Assembly (NCBI GenBank): GCA_913057435.1
Contig: CAJXNY010000031.1
Span: forward strand, 1 to 64,000
Reading direction: 5' to 3'
DNA from: an uncultured Oceanospirillaceae bacterium
Lineage (GTDB): Bacteria; Pseudomonadota; Gammaproteobacteria; Pseudomonadales; Balneatricaceae
DNA: 64,000 bases
Part shown: piece by piece, positions 26,162 to 33,894 of the stretch
Layout: each line of letters opens with the position of its first letter
How positions within the stretch are numbered: position 1 is the stretch's first letter
Notes under the pieces: generated by a model
Databases searched by the model: none
The model's input: the letters and a program-made list of their open reading frames with translations, nothing else
What the model was told of the DNA's origin: nothing
Program-made: the position numbers and the translations under genes

Positions 26162-26734
26162 TTACTTGCGGATACCTTCTACGTACAGTTCCATGCGCAC
26201 TTCTTCAGACGCCGGACCCAGGTTGTAGTTGATGTTGTAGTCTTTGAGGCGCAGTTTGGTGGTGCCTTCGAAACCGGCACGGTAGCCACCCCATGGGTCA
26301 GCACCTTCGCCAACTTTGCTGACGGCGATCTCGATGTTTTTGGTGACACCGTGCAGGGTCAGATCCCCTTTGAGGGTTGCTTTGCCATTACCGTTATCGG
26401 TGTAGCCGGTGCTGTTGAAGGTGACGTTCGGGTATTTGGCGACGTTGAGGAAATCTTCGCCACGCAGATGCTTGTCACGCTCAGCATGATTGGAGTCGAT
26501 AGAGCGGGTGTCGACGGTCAGGTTGATACGGGATGCCGTTGGGTTTTCGCTGTCGTAGCTGAAATCACCGCTGAAAGTATTGAAGCGGCCCAGCAGCCAG
26601 CTGGTGCCCAGGTGGGCAATTTTGAACTGTACAAAAGCATGGGCGCCTTTAGTGTCGATCACGTAGTCAGCGGCCATTGCTGGTGCAGACAGGGCAGCCG
26701 AAGCCAGTGCGATAGCGGAAATCAGTTTTTTCAT
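26162..26734 (-). CDS. YceI family periplasmic protein
   Basis: A 190-residue protein with a signal peptide (MKKLISAIALASAALSAPAMA, cleavage before ADYVID). The lipocalin-like YceI fold is visible through YVIDTKGAHAFVQFKIAHLG, FSGDFSYD, NLTVDTRSIDSNHAERDKHL, FLNVAKYPNVTF and LTLHGVTKNI. Family members bind isoprenoid chains such as polyprenyl phosphate or ubiquinone in the periplasm. Its ATG overlaps the stop of the cytochrome b561 gene by four bases (ATGA), so the two are co-translated, which is the usual pairing. A terminator follows. Confidence 0.93.
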   Translation of the reverse strand: MKKLISAIALASAALSAPAMAADYVIDTKGAHAFVQFKIAHLGTSWLLGRFNTFSGDFSYDSENPTASRINLTVDTRSIDSNHAERDKHLRGEDFLNVAKYPNVTFNSTGYTDNGNGKATLKGDLTLHGVTKNIEIAVSKVGEGADPWGGYRAGFEGTTKLRLKDYNINYNLGPASEEVRMELYVEGIRK

Positions 26735-27297
26735 CGTTCTACCTTTGTGTATCCCAACATCCGTTTAAGGGTGTCGTCGCGGTTAATAAAGTGGTGCTTC
26801 AGGGCCGCCAGTGCATGCAGGGCGGCCATAGCAATGAGTGCGTATGTTGCAATTTCATGGACTTCACCGGCGATATCTTCCTGATTGTCAGACAGCGCGG
26901 GCATGGCTGGCACTTCAAACCAGTTAAATACGGCGATGGCGCGGCCATCGGCGGTGGAAATCAGATAGCCGGATACCAGTGCGATGATCAGCAGCAGATA
27001 TAGCAAGCCGTGCACCGCATGGGTGGCGGTGGTTAACAGTGCAGGCTGCGGCAAAGGCGCAGGGGGGCGGTTAAACAGCCGCCAGCCCAGCCGGAGCATA
27101 AACAGGCCCGCCAGCAACAGGCCGATACTTTTGTGCCAGTGTGGTACGGTGCGGTATTCCGGGTCGTAATAGCTCAGAGAGTCGATATAAAGCCCCAGTC
27201 CGAACAGGGTAATAATAGCCAGCGCAACCAGCCAGTGGATGGCGATCGGCCCCCAGCCATAACTGTGCTGGTCATTAGTAATACGGGTGGTTAACGC
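26731..27297 (-). CDS. Cytochrome b561
   Basis: A 188-residue membrane protein with four hydrophobic helices. Haem-ligand-type histidines stand in AIHWLVALAI, HWHKSIGLLL, THAVHGLLYL and LHALAALKHHF. It belongs to the prokaryotic cytochrome b561 family, which passes electrons between quinone and periplasmic acceptors. The ATG at 27297 is preferred (AGCAGGT seven bases before) to a frame start 30 bases upstream. It overlaps the YceI gene by four bases. The LysR gene at 27514 is divergent and could control this pair. Confidence 0.88.
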   Translation of the reverse strand, partial: ALTTRITNDQHSYGWGPIAIHWLVALAIITLFGLGLYIDSLSYYDPEYRTVPHWHKSIGLLLAGLFMLRLGWRLFNRPPAPLPQPALLTTATHAVHGLLYLLLIIALVSGYLISTADGRAIAVFNWFEVPAMPALSDNQEDIAGEVHEIATYALIAMAALHALAALKHHFINRDDTLKRMLGYTKVER

Positions 27298-27513
27298 CAT
27301 TCGGGTACCTGCTAACAAAGGTGGCATAACGCAGCTCAGACTGTTTTTATCTGGATGAGTTCCGTAATGCTGGTAATTTTAATTCGTATTCGATCTGTCA
27401 GCTGTCAGTGTTTACTGACACGTTACAGCATGGAAGCTGTCCAGACTGTGCCGAGATCTGGGATAGTAATTTGCTGTTATCGATGCGACCAATGCATTGT
27501 TTCTATTTCTGTT

Positions 27514-28467
27514 ATGCGTGAAGTGAATTTACGATCGGTTGACCTTAATTTGCTGGTGGTGCTGTCGGCCCTGCTGGAGCACCGTCATGTGTCCCGTGCC
27601 GCGCTGGTGCTGAATATGAGCCAGCCAGCAGTCAGTCGGGCATTGCAGCGGCTGCGGGATACCTTTGCTGACCCGCTGTTGGTACGCACGGTGAAGGGCT
27701 ATGATCTCAGTGCCCGAGCATTATTGCTTCAGCCTCAGCTGTCACTATTGCTGAGTGGTCTTGAGCAGCTGATTGAAGCGCCGCAGTTTGTGCCGGAGCG
27801 GGCTGATAACCTGATTAAACTGACCGGACTGGATCTGGATGTGGCGCTGTATGTGCCACAGCTGATCAGGCTGGCCAGGCAGCAGGCACCTAATATGCGC
27901 TTTGAAGTCGTGGTGCAGCAGACGGAACAGTTTGCTTCACTGGATAATGGTGAGGTGCACTTCTGTCTGACAGCAGAGGAGCCACAGGTGGGTGCGGATC
28001 AGATTCATCGGATGGAGCTGGACCGGATGGATGTGGTGGGCTTGATGGATGCGGCTAACCCGCTGGCTGCACAACCGATGAGCCTGGAGAGCTATGCGGC
28101 TGCCAACCATGGCCTGGTGTCGATCACCGGGCTGGGGCCGGGGTTGATGGATGCGCAGCTGGCGCGCTTTGGCCTGTCGCGCACGGTGAAGGTGAGGCTG
28201 GCCAGTTTTATGTCGGTAGCGGATTTTTGTGAGGGCACAGACCTGCTATTCGCATTGCCGGAACGGTTGGCCCGTTATATCGCCCGGCATCGTAATCTGG
28301 TGATTCGGCCATTGCCGCCAGAGGTGGTGTCGCGTCAGGTGGTGTTTTATCTGTACTGGCACCAGCGTTATCACCAGGACCCGGCCTGTATCTGGCTGCG
28401 TGAGCAGATTACCGGGCTGCGTACGTCAGGGGCGTTGACACCCCCCGGGGCGGTATTACCAGACTGA
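27514..28467 (+). CDS. LysR family transcriptional regulator
   Basis: A 317-residue LysR regulator of the NodD/PcpR-like kind. The helix-turn-helix is at residues about 20-45 (HVSRAALVLNMSQPAVSRAL) after LRSVDLNLLVVLSALLE, and LRDTFADPLLVR completes the DNA-binding domain. The effector domain follows to the C-terminus. The frame is open 53 codons further upstream, but the typical LysR start is the ATG at 27514. It is divergent from the cytochrome b561/YceI pair. Its TGA lies directly against the stop of the convergent next gene (shared TGATCA). Confidence 0.88.
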   Translation: MREVNLRSVDLNLLVVLSALLEHRHVSRAALVLNMSQPAVSRALQRLRDTFADPLLVRTVKGYDLSARALLLQPQLSLLLSGLEQLIEAPQFVPERADNLIKLTGLDLDVALYVPQLIRLARQQAPNMRFEVVVQQTEQFASLDNGEVHFCLTAEEPQVGADQIHRMELDRMDVVGLMDAANPLAAQPMSLESYAAANHGLVSITGLGPGLMDAQLARFGLSRTVKVRLASFMSVADFCEGTDLLFALPERLARYIARHRNLVIRPLPPEVVSRQVVFYLYWHQRYHQDPACIWLREQITGLRTSGALTPPGAVLPD

Positions 28468-29130
28468 TCAGTGGACATCAGCCTGGCGACCTTCAACGGC
28501 GATCGGGAAATAACTGCGGAAGTCGTTGATCAGTACTTTGTCCTGTTTCGGGTCCCAGCGGATCTCGAGGTTGGTGTAGGCCACGTTACTTTCACCAAAG
28601 CTGCCATAGGTCAGCAGGGCGCGTATTTCCGGGTTGGTGTCGCGGCCTTTGTTGGGCAGCGCCCAGAACCGGCTGTATTTGTAATGACCATAATCCCGTG
28701 ATGGCTGCGGGTTCAGCGGGTGGGAACGCATCACATAGCCTTCACCGTTGGTGTCGATTTTGACGACATACAGGTGTTCTTTCAGCCCCACATCGCTGGA
28801 GGCCAGCCCTTCCGTCCAGAAGATAAATTCGGGTTCGTTGTCCCAGTCGATATCCACCCAGTGCATCGCCCCCGGACTGATGTGTATGGCCAGTTCTTTC
28901 AGCCGTGGCACCATCTGGGTGGCATAAAACTCCTGAAATGCGGGTACCCGCTTCGCCAGTTCCTCTCTGCTATAGCTGGCATTCTCCGTAATCAGCTCCT
29001 GCAGCTGGCGGATAATCACCCGGCCTTCCATTTCATGAGCCGCATCATAACTTTCCTCTCCTTCCGCAGTGGCCAGGGTACTTAGCATAATGGTGAGCAG
29101 GCCTGTGCAGGCGTGGCGGAGAAGCTTCAT
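28468..29130 (-). CDS. Unrecognised exported protein
   Basis: A 220-residue protein. The start MKLLRHACTGLLTIMLSTLATAEG is a signal peptide, cleaved after ATA or nearby, so the protein is probably periplasmic. The mature part is acidic and aromatic-rich, with WVDIDWDNEPEFIFW and HYKYSRFWALPNKGRDTN. The DIDWDNEPEFIFW segment recalls VCBS/FG-GAP-like acidic loops but is single. The ATG at 29130 is chosen because it starts the signal peptide; the frame extends 33 bases further. It is convergent with the LysR gene at zero distance. No family recognised. Confidence 0.7.
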   Translation of the reverse strand: MKLLRHACTGLLTIMLSTLATAEGEESYDAAHEMEGRVIIRQLQELITENASYSREELAKRVPAFQEFYATQMVPRLKELAIHISPGAMHWVDIDWDNEPEFIFWTEGLASSDVGLKEHLYVVKIDTNGEGYVMRSHPLNPQPSRDYGHYKYSRFWALPNKGRDTNPEIRALLTYGSFGESNVAYTNLEIRWDPKQDKVLINDFRSYFPIAVEGRQADVH

Positions 29131-29329
29131 GGGCAGGGCTCTGTCTGGTTGCTGTTTGTGCAAAATATGCAGGCGGTTTTATAGCATAGCCTGGTTAACG
29201 TAGCTCCTCTTTAATTGAGTAAAGACCGGAGGCCTTGATGGGCATCAATCGCGTATTCGTTGAGCGCCACGAATACTGCCGTTCCTGCTTTGTGCTCAGG
29301 GTGGATGAGGTTATAGCGTCCATTCAGCA

Positions 29330-32074
29330 TCATGCCGGTAACAGTGACAGCCCCGCCAGTGGGTCGCGGTAATCGGTTCGGCACAGTTGTTCAAGCAGGG
29401 CTGTTTCCGGCAGAGGGCGGTAAAACAGGTAGCCCTGAGCGCGGTAGCAGCCCTGTTGCAGCAGGATCTGGTGCTCGATCGGGGTTTCGATGCCTTCGGC
29501 GACAACGTTGAGTTCCAGTAGCTGGGCCATCGACATGATCATTTCGATCATTACCCGCTTGTTCTGATCCTGATCCAGCCGATCCACAAACGAGCGGTCA
29601 ATTTTGATGCCGGTGGCGGGGAAGTTGACCAGTCGCTTGAGGGAGCTGTAGCCGGTGCCGAAATCGTCTATATAGATGCCGAAACCCAGTTTTCGCAGTT
29701 GCTCCAGGCGCCGGATGATGGCGCTTTCGTCGATGTTCAGCGCGCTTTCGGTCAGCTCGAAGCTGATCTGGGCCGGGTTAAGCCGGTGTTGCTTTATCAG
29801 GTGAGGCAGTTGCTCCAGCAGCTGGTCATCGTGCAGCTGGCAGGGGGAGAGATTGATGTTCATCGTCAGCTCATGGCGGCCGGTTTTCTGCTGCAGTCGG
29901 GCGAGTGCGGGCAGGGCCTGGCGGATGATCCACATGCCCAGCGCAGGCATGAGCTGTGACTGCTCAGCCAGGGGGATAAACCGGCCCGGTGGCACCCAGC
30001 CCAGCTGATTGTTGCGCCAGCGCAGCAGGGCTTCAAAGCCATACACCTGCTGATCATGCAGGCCAACCACCGGCTGATAGTGCAGGCTGAACTCCTGATT
30101 GGCCAGGGCGTTGCTGAGTTGTTGTTCGAGCAGGTTCTGTTTGCTCATCCGTTCATGCAATTCCAGCGAGAAAATCTGGTGGTTACCTTTGCCGTTGTTT
30201 TTGACCTCGTACATCGCCAGATCGGCGTCGCGCAGAACATCGCTGGCATGCTGGTAAGTTGGACGAATAAAGGTGATGCCGATACTGGCGGATACCTGCA
30301 GGGCCTGATGCTGATGCTGTTGCTGGAACGGTTGGCAAACGGTGTCCTGCAGGCGCTGGGCCAGCTGGAGGATCGCATCCTGCTGGTTATCGTGGTCATG
30401 GCTGTAGATGACGAATTCGTCACCGCCGATGCGGGCGAGGGTGTCGTTGTTGTGCAGGCAGCTGTTCAGGCGTTGTGCCAGTTCGCGCAGGAACTGGTCG
30501 CCTACGCTATGGCCCAGAGTGTCATTAATTTTTTTGAAACCATCGATGTCCAGGAACAGCACGGCTCCGCCGGGATGCTGCTGCAAGCCGTGCTCGAGCA
30601 CTTGCTGAAAGGCGGTACGGTTGAGCAGGCCTGTTAACGCGTCGTGGCGAGCCTGATAGCTGAGCAGCTGTTCATTCTGTTTACGTTCGGTGATCACATT
30701 GATGGTGCCCTGGTAGATTGGCTCACCCTGTTCGGTATGACTGAAGTAAGCGTTTTCCGATAACCAGATGCTGTTGCCGTGGCAGTCCTTGCCTTGCCAT
30801 TCAAAATTGAGCACCTCTTTGTGCTGGTGTAACTGGCTGAGGAACAGGCGATAGCGTTCGATATTTTGATGCAGCTGGTGGCCGATCTGTTCCACCTGCT
30901 GCACCATCTCTGTGGGGTCCTGATAGCCGAAAGCCCGTGCCAGTGCCGGGTTAACCTGGATAAAACGGCCTTCAATTGTTGCGCTGTAAACGCCTTCGAT
31001 CACTTTTTCCAGCAGGTTGTGGTAATCGCTCTGTATCGCTTTCAGGGAGCGGGTCTGCTGTTGAGCCAGTGCTTCAGCCCGTGCCCGGCGGGCCAGATTT
31101 TGCTGTAGCAGCAGGAGCAGGGTCAATGTGACCAGAGCGATGGCGCAAACGATCAGGGTGGAGCGGGGTAACTGCCACCAGGGCCGGGCCGGGCTGAGAT
31201 CGCTGAACTGGTAGGCAAGCTGGCGATCGCCCAGCTGCTGGCTGAAATTGGCACTGAGGGTGAGCTTCCGGTTGGCTGGAACCGAGCTGAACAGTGGCTG
31301 CGCCGGGCGGGTGCTCAGGTCACTGATTTCCAGTGCCAGGCCGTTACGGCTGCTGAGAACAGGGCCGAGCAGGATGTTGATGGCTTCTTCGAAACGGATC
31401 ATCGCGCTGACAAAACCGCGCAGCTGCTGATCGGTGCTGAAGACGGGCAGGATCAGCCGGAACTCGGCCCCTTCGGTCTGATCCTGTTCGGTGCTTTCGC
31501 TGATGCCGATGTGCAGGCTGTTCGCTGTGCGGGCCTGTTGCATCGCCTGCCAGAGGCTGGATTTGGCGGCCAGGTTGGTGCCCAGAGAGAGTCCGTTCAT
31601 CTGGGCGGCGGAGGTGTAATAGATCGGGTAGAGCGCGGCTTGCGAGCTGTCAGTATCGCTAAGGCGGAAGTCGAACACGCCGTCAGCACGGGCCTGGCGC
31701 ACCCAGTGGTCGGCCTCGCTGCGCTCCACCCGTGGAATCCATTCAAAGGCGGCGATGCCATAGGCGCTGATGCGGGTCTGGCTGTTGAACTGGTCAAACT
31801 GCTGGCGGCTCAGCTCGGGGCTGAGCTGAACCAGACTGCGCAGGGCCAGCAGCTGTTCCTGCAACGCGCTGAGGCTACGCTGAGCACTGTTGAAACTCAG
31901 AGTGGCGCGTTGCTCCAGCCGGGCCTGGTTCTGCTGTTGTTCATCCAGCTGTAACGTGTGGTGTAGCAGGTAGAGTGGAACGGCCAGCATAAGGGCGGCA
32001 ATCAGGCCTGCCAGGCCAATCTTGTGATCTGAAAGCAAGGTAACTATCCCGGAAGTGATAAAAGTTATCAACAT
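29330..32074 (-). CDS. CHASE-PAS-GGDEF-EAL cyclic-di-GMP turnover protein
   Basis: A 914-residue membrane sensor. A first helix (about 20-40), a periplasmic CHASE domain (about 80-270, with AFEWIPRV and LGTNLAAKS) and a second helix (about 305-324) are followed by a PAS domain (about 348-463), GGDEF (intact motif at 550-554, so potentially an active cyclase) and EAL (681-683). The EAL domain keeps NINLSP, FELTES, DDFGTGYSSL, KIDRSFV and VAEGIE, so phosphodiesterase activity is likely. The ATG at 32074 is preferred to a TTG two codons upstream. No strong Shine-Dalgarno is seen. A Fur-box-like sequence overlaps the start. Confidence 0.92.
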   Translation of the reverse strand: MLITFITSGIVTLLSDHKIGLAGLIAALMLAVPLYLLHHTLQLDEQQQNQARLEQRATLSFNSAQRSLSALQEQLLALRSLVQLSPELSRQQFDQFNSQTRISAYGIAAFEWIPRVERSEADHWVRQARADGVFDFRLSDTDSSQAALYPIYYTSAAQMNGLSLGTNLAAKSSLWQAMQQARTANSLHIGISESTEQDQTEGAEFRLILPVFSTDQQLRGFVSAMIRFEEAINILLGPVLSSRNGLALEISDLSTRPAQPLFSSVPANRKLTLSANFSQQLGDRQLAYQFSDLSPARPWWQLPRSTLIVCAIALVTLTLLLLLQQNLARRARAEALAQQQTRSLKAIQSDYHNLLEKVIEGVYSATIEGRFIQVNPALARAFGYQDPTEMVQQVEQIGHQLHQNIERYRLFLSQLHQHKEVLNFEWQGKDCHGNSIWLSENAYFSHTEQGEPIYQGTINVITERKQNEQLLSYQARHDALTGLLNRTAFQQVLEHGLQQHPGGAVLFLDIDGFKKINDTLGHSVGDQFLRELAQRLNSCLHNNDTLARIGGDEFVIYSHDHDNQQDAILQLAQRLQDTVCQPFQQQHQHQALQVSASIGITFIRPTYQHASDVLRDADLAMYEVKNNGKGNHQIFSLELHERMSKQNLLEQQLSNALANQEFSLHYQPVVGLHDQQVYGFEALLRWRNNQLGWVPPGRFIPLAEQSQLMPALGMWIIRQALPALARLQQKTGRHELTMNINLSPCQLHDDQLLEQLPHLIKQHRLNPAQISFELTESALNIDESAIIRRLEQLRKLGFGIYIDDFGTGYSSLKRLVNFPATGIKIDRSFVDRLDQDQNKRVMIEMIMSMAQLLELNVVAEGIETPIEHQILLQQGCYRAQGYLFYRPLPETALLEQLCRTDYRDPLAGLSLLPA

Positions 32075-32075
32075 T

Positions 32076-32094
32076 CGCAATGATAATTATTCGT
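32076..32094 (-). promoter_or_regulatory. Fur-box-like site at the start of the c-di-GMP gene
   Basis: The plus-strand core AATGATAATTATT matches the centre of the 19-base Fur consensus; about 12 of 19 positions agree. It abuts the start codon of the GGDEF-EAL gene and would block transcription or initiation if bound. Single-site pattern only. Confidence 0.3.
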
Positions 32095-32199
32095 ATTTGA
32101 TATGCAAGTGTTCTTTCGCCTCAAAGCTGGGTAAGAGGATGTTGTTATCTGGGGGTCATCCGGCTTGACTGTCAGGGGCTGGGCAGGCGCAATAGTGCG

Positions 32200-33120
32200 A
32201 TGGACTATTTAAATCTTAATTTGTTGCGGGCACTGGCAGTGCTGTTACAGCAACGTCATGTGACCCGCAGTGCTGAGCAGCTGTGCCTGACGCAGTCGGC
32301 GATGAGTCGCCAGCTGGGGGCCTTGCGCCAGCACTTTGATGACCCGTTGCTGGTGCGTGACGGTACCGATTACCTGCTGACGGCGCGGGCGCAGCAGTTG
32401 TGGCCTCAGGTGGAAGATATTCTGGCGCGGGTTGACCAGCTACAGCAGGTGGCATCGTTTGATCCGGCAGCCTGCCAACGGCGGTTCTGTTTCGCCTGCA
32501 CCGATTATGTGGCGCAGTTTATTCTGCCCGAGCTGTTAGCGCGCTTGCAGCAGCAGGCGCCGGGGGTCGATCTGGAGTACCGAATGTGGCAACCCGACTG
32601 GTTACATCAACTGGGTACGCTGCCTTTAGATCTGGCCTCAACCATGGGGGCAGCACTGCCGGAGGGGGTGTATTCGACGCCCCTGGGGCAGGATCAGCCG
32701 GTGTGTCTGATGGCAAAAGACCATCCGCTGGCAGCCCGTGCCCAGCCCGAGCTCTCAGCGTTGTTGGCCTGGCCGTTTGTGCAGATCAGCAGTGGTGGTG
32801 ATAAAGACAGTTTTGTGGAGCGTGAACTGCGCGCGCTGGGGCTGAGCCGGCGGATACTGTTATCAGTGCCGTTTTTCAGCGCCGGGTTCAGCGCGCTGGT
32901 CGGTAGCCAGATGTTGCTGGTGGTACCGGCGCATATTGCCCACCATGCCGCCCGGTTGTACCCATTAACTGCCCGGCCACTGCCGCTGCCGTTACCCGAC
33001 CATCAGTACCGTCTGTTGTGGCATGGGGTGCATCACCATGACCCGGCTCATCGCTGGTTGCGTGAACTGTTCACCGAGGTGCTGCGAGCGTCGATCTACT
33101 CCCCGGACGGTATGATCTGA
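32200..33120 (+). CDS. LysR family transcriptional regulator
   Basis: A 306-residue LysR protein. The N-terminus MDYLNLNLLRALAVLLQQRH leads into the helix-turn-helix VTRSAEQLCLTQSAMSRQLG, then LRQHFDDPLLVRDG. The effector-binding domain includes FFSAGFSALVG near the C-terminus. It is followed after 84 bases, same strand, by a LysE-type exporter, a frequent LysR target, so it probably senses the exported metabolite. It is divergent from the c-di-GMP gene. Confidence 0.88.
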   Translation: MDYLNLNLLRALAVLLQQRHVTRSAEQLCLTQSAMSRQLGALRQHFDDPLLVRDGTDYLLTARAQQLWPQVEDILARVDQLQQVASFDPAACQRRFCFACTDYVAQFILPELLARLQQQAPGVDLEYRMWQPDWLHQLGTLPLDLASTMGAALPEGVYSTPLGQDQPVCLMAKDHPLAARAQPELSALLAWPFVQISSGGDKDSFVERELRALGLSRRILLSVPFFSAGFSALVGSQMLLVVPAHIAHHAARLYPLTARPLPLPLPDHQYRLLWHGVHHHDPAHRWLRELFTEVLRASIYSPDGMI

Positions 33121-33204
33121 AATCATACCTATAATCTCTAAAAGTCATTTTTCGCATGACTGTGTGGTGCCTACACTGGTCGCCGGTATTCAAGGAGCAG
33201 GCAC

Positions 33205-33819
33205 ATGACATTATCCATCTGGTTTTCGATTCTGGCGATCTGTGTGCTGGGGGCAATGACACCGGGCCCCAGCCTGGCAGTGGTGATCCGGTATACGGTT
33301 AACGGCTCGCGGCAGCATGGGCTGGCAGCGGCGCTGCTGCATGCACTGGGCGTAGGCGGCTGGGCGTTGATGACGATCTGGGGGCTGGCGCTGTTGCTGA
33401 CCCGTTCACCCTTACTGTTTCAGTGGCTGACCTGGGGGGGCGCAGCGTATCTGGCCTGGCTGGGGGTGAAGGCGTTGCGTGCTGGCGCTGGGGGTGGTGC
33501 GCTGGCGGTGGAAACGCAGGCTGTGGTACCGGTCTGGCGGGCAGGGCTGGATGGGTTGATGATTTCGTTGCTTAACCCCAAGCTGGCGCTATTTTTTATT
33601 GCACTGTTTTCACAGTTTGTAGGTTATGCCAACACGCTGGCGGATCAGTTGCTGATGGTGGCCACGGCTGCGGGGATTGATGGTCTCTGGTATGTGATGG
33701 TGGCGCTGGTGTTGTCGCGCTCGGCGATACTTGAGCGTTTGCAACGCAAGGCCCACTGGCTGGACCGGACCAGCGGCGTAATCCTGATTGCGATGGCGCT
33801 GCGGGTGATTACGTTGTAG
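33205..33819 (+). CDS. LysE/RhtB family amino-acid exporter
   Basis: A 204-residue inner-membrane protein with about six helices. The family signature is near the N-terminus (GAMTPGPSLAVVIRYTVNGSR, about 15-35), with WGGAAYLAWLGVKALRAG and LLNPKLALFFIALFSQF in the expected places. The family exports amino acids such as homoserine, threonine or lysine. AAGGAG lies seven bases before the ATG. The LysR gene upstream likely controls it, and a bidirectional terminator follows. Confidence 0.9.
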   Translation: MTLSIWFSILAICVLGAMTPGPSLAVVIRYTVNGSRQHGLAAALLHALGVGGWALMTIWGLALLLTRSPLLFQWLTWGGAAYLAWLGVKALRAGAGGGALAVETQAVVPVWRAGLDGLMISLLNPKLALFFIALFSQFVGYANTLADQLLMVATAAGIDGLWYVMVALVLSRSAILERLQRKAHWLDRTSGVILIAMALRVITL

Positions 33820-33832
33820 AGGGGATAGCGGT

Positions 33833-33871
33833 AAAAAGCCCCGCTACGCATGCGCGTAGCGGGGCTTTTTT
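33833..33871. terminator. Bidirectional rho-independent terminator
   Basis: A 12-bp perfect stem (33838-33849 with 33854-33865) with A-run and T-run on its two sides, between the convergent exporter and DUF349 genes. Confidence 0.93.
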
Positions 33872-33894
33872 GTCTGGCCAGCTGGCTGGCAGAC

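Noticed and set aside
33433-33439. Seven-G run in the LysE gene as a phase-variation site
   Set aside because: Short for slippage, in a gene type not known to phase vary; the nine-G run at 10997 is the better candidate.
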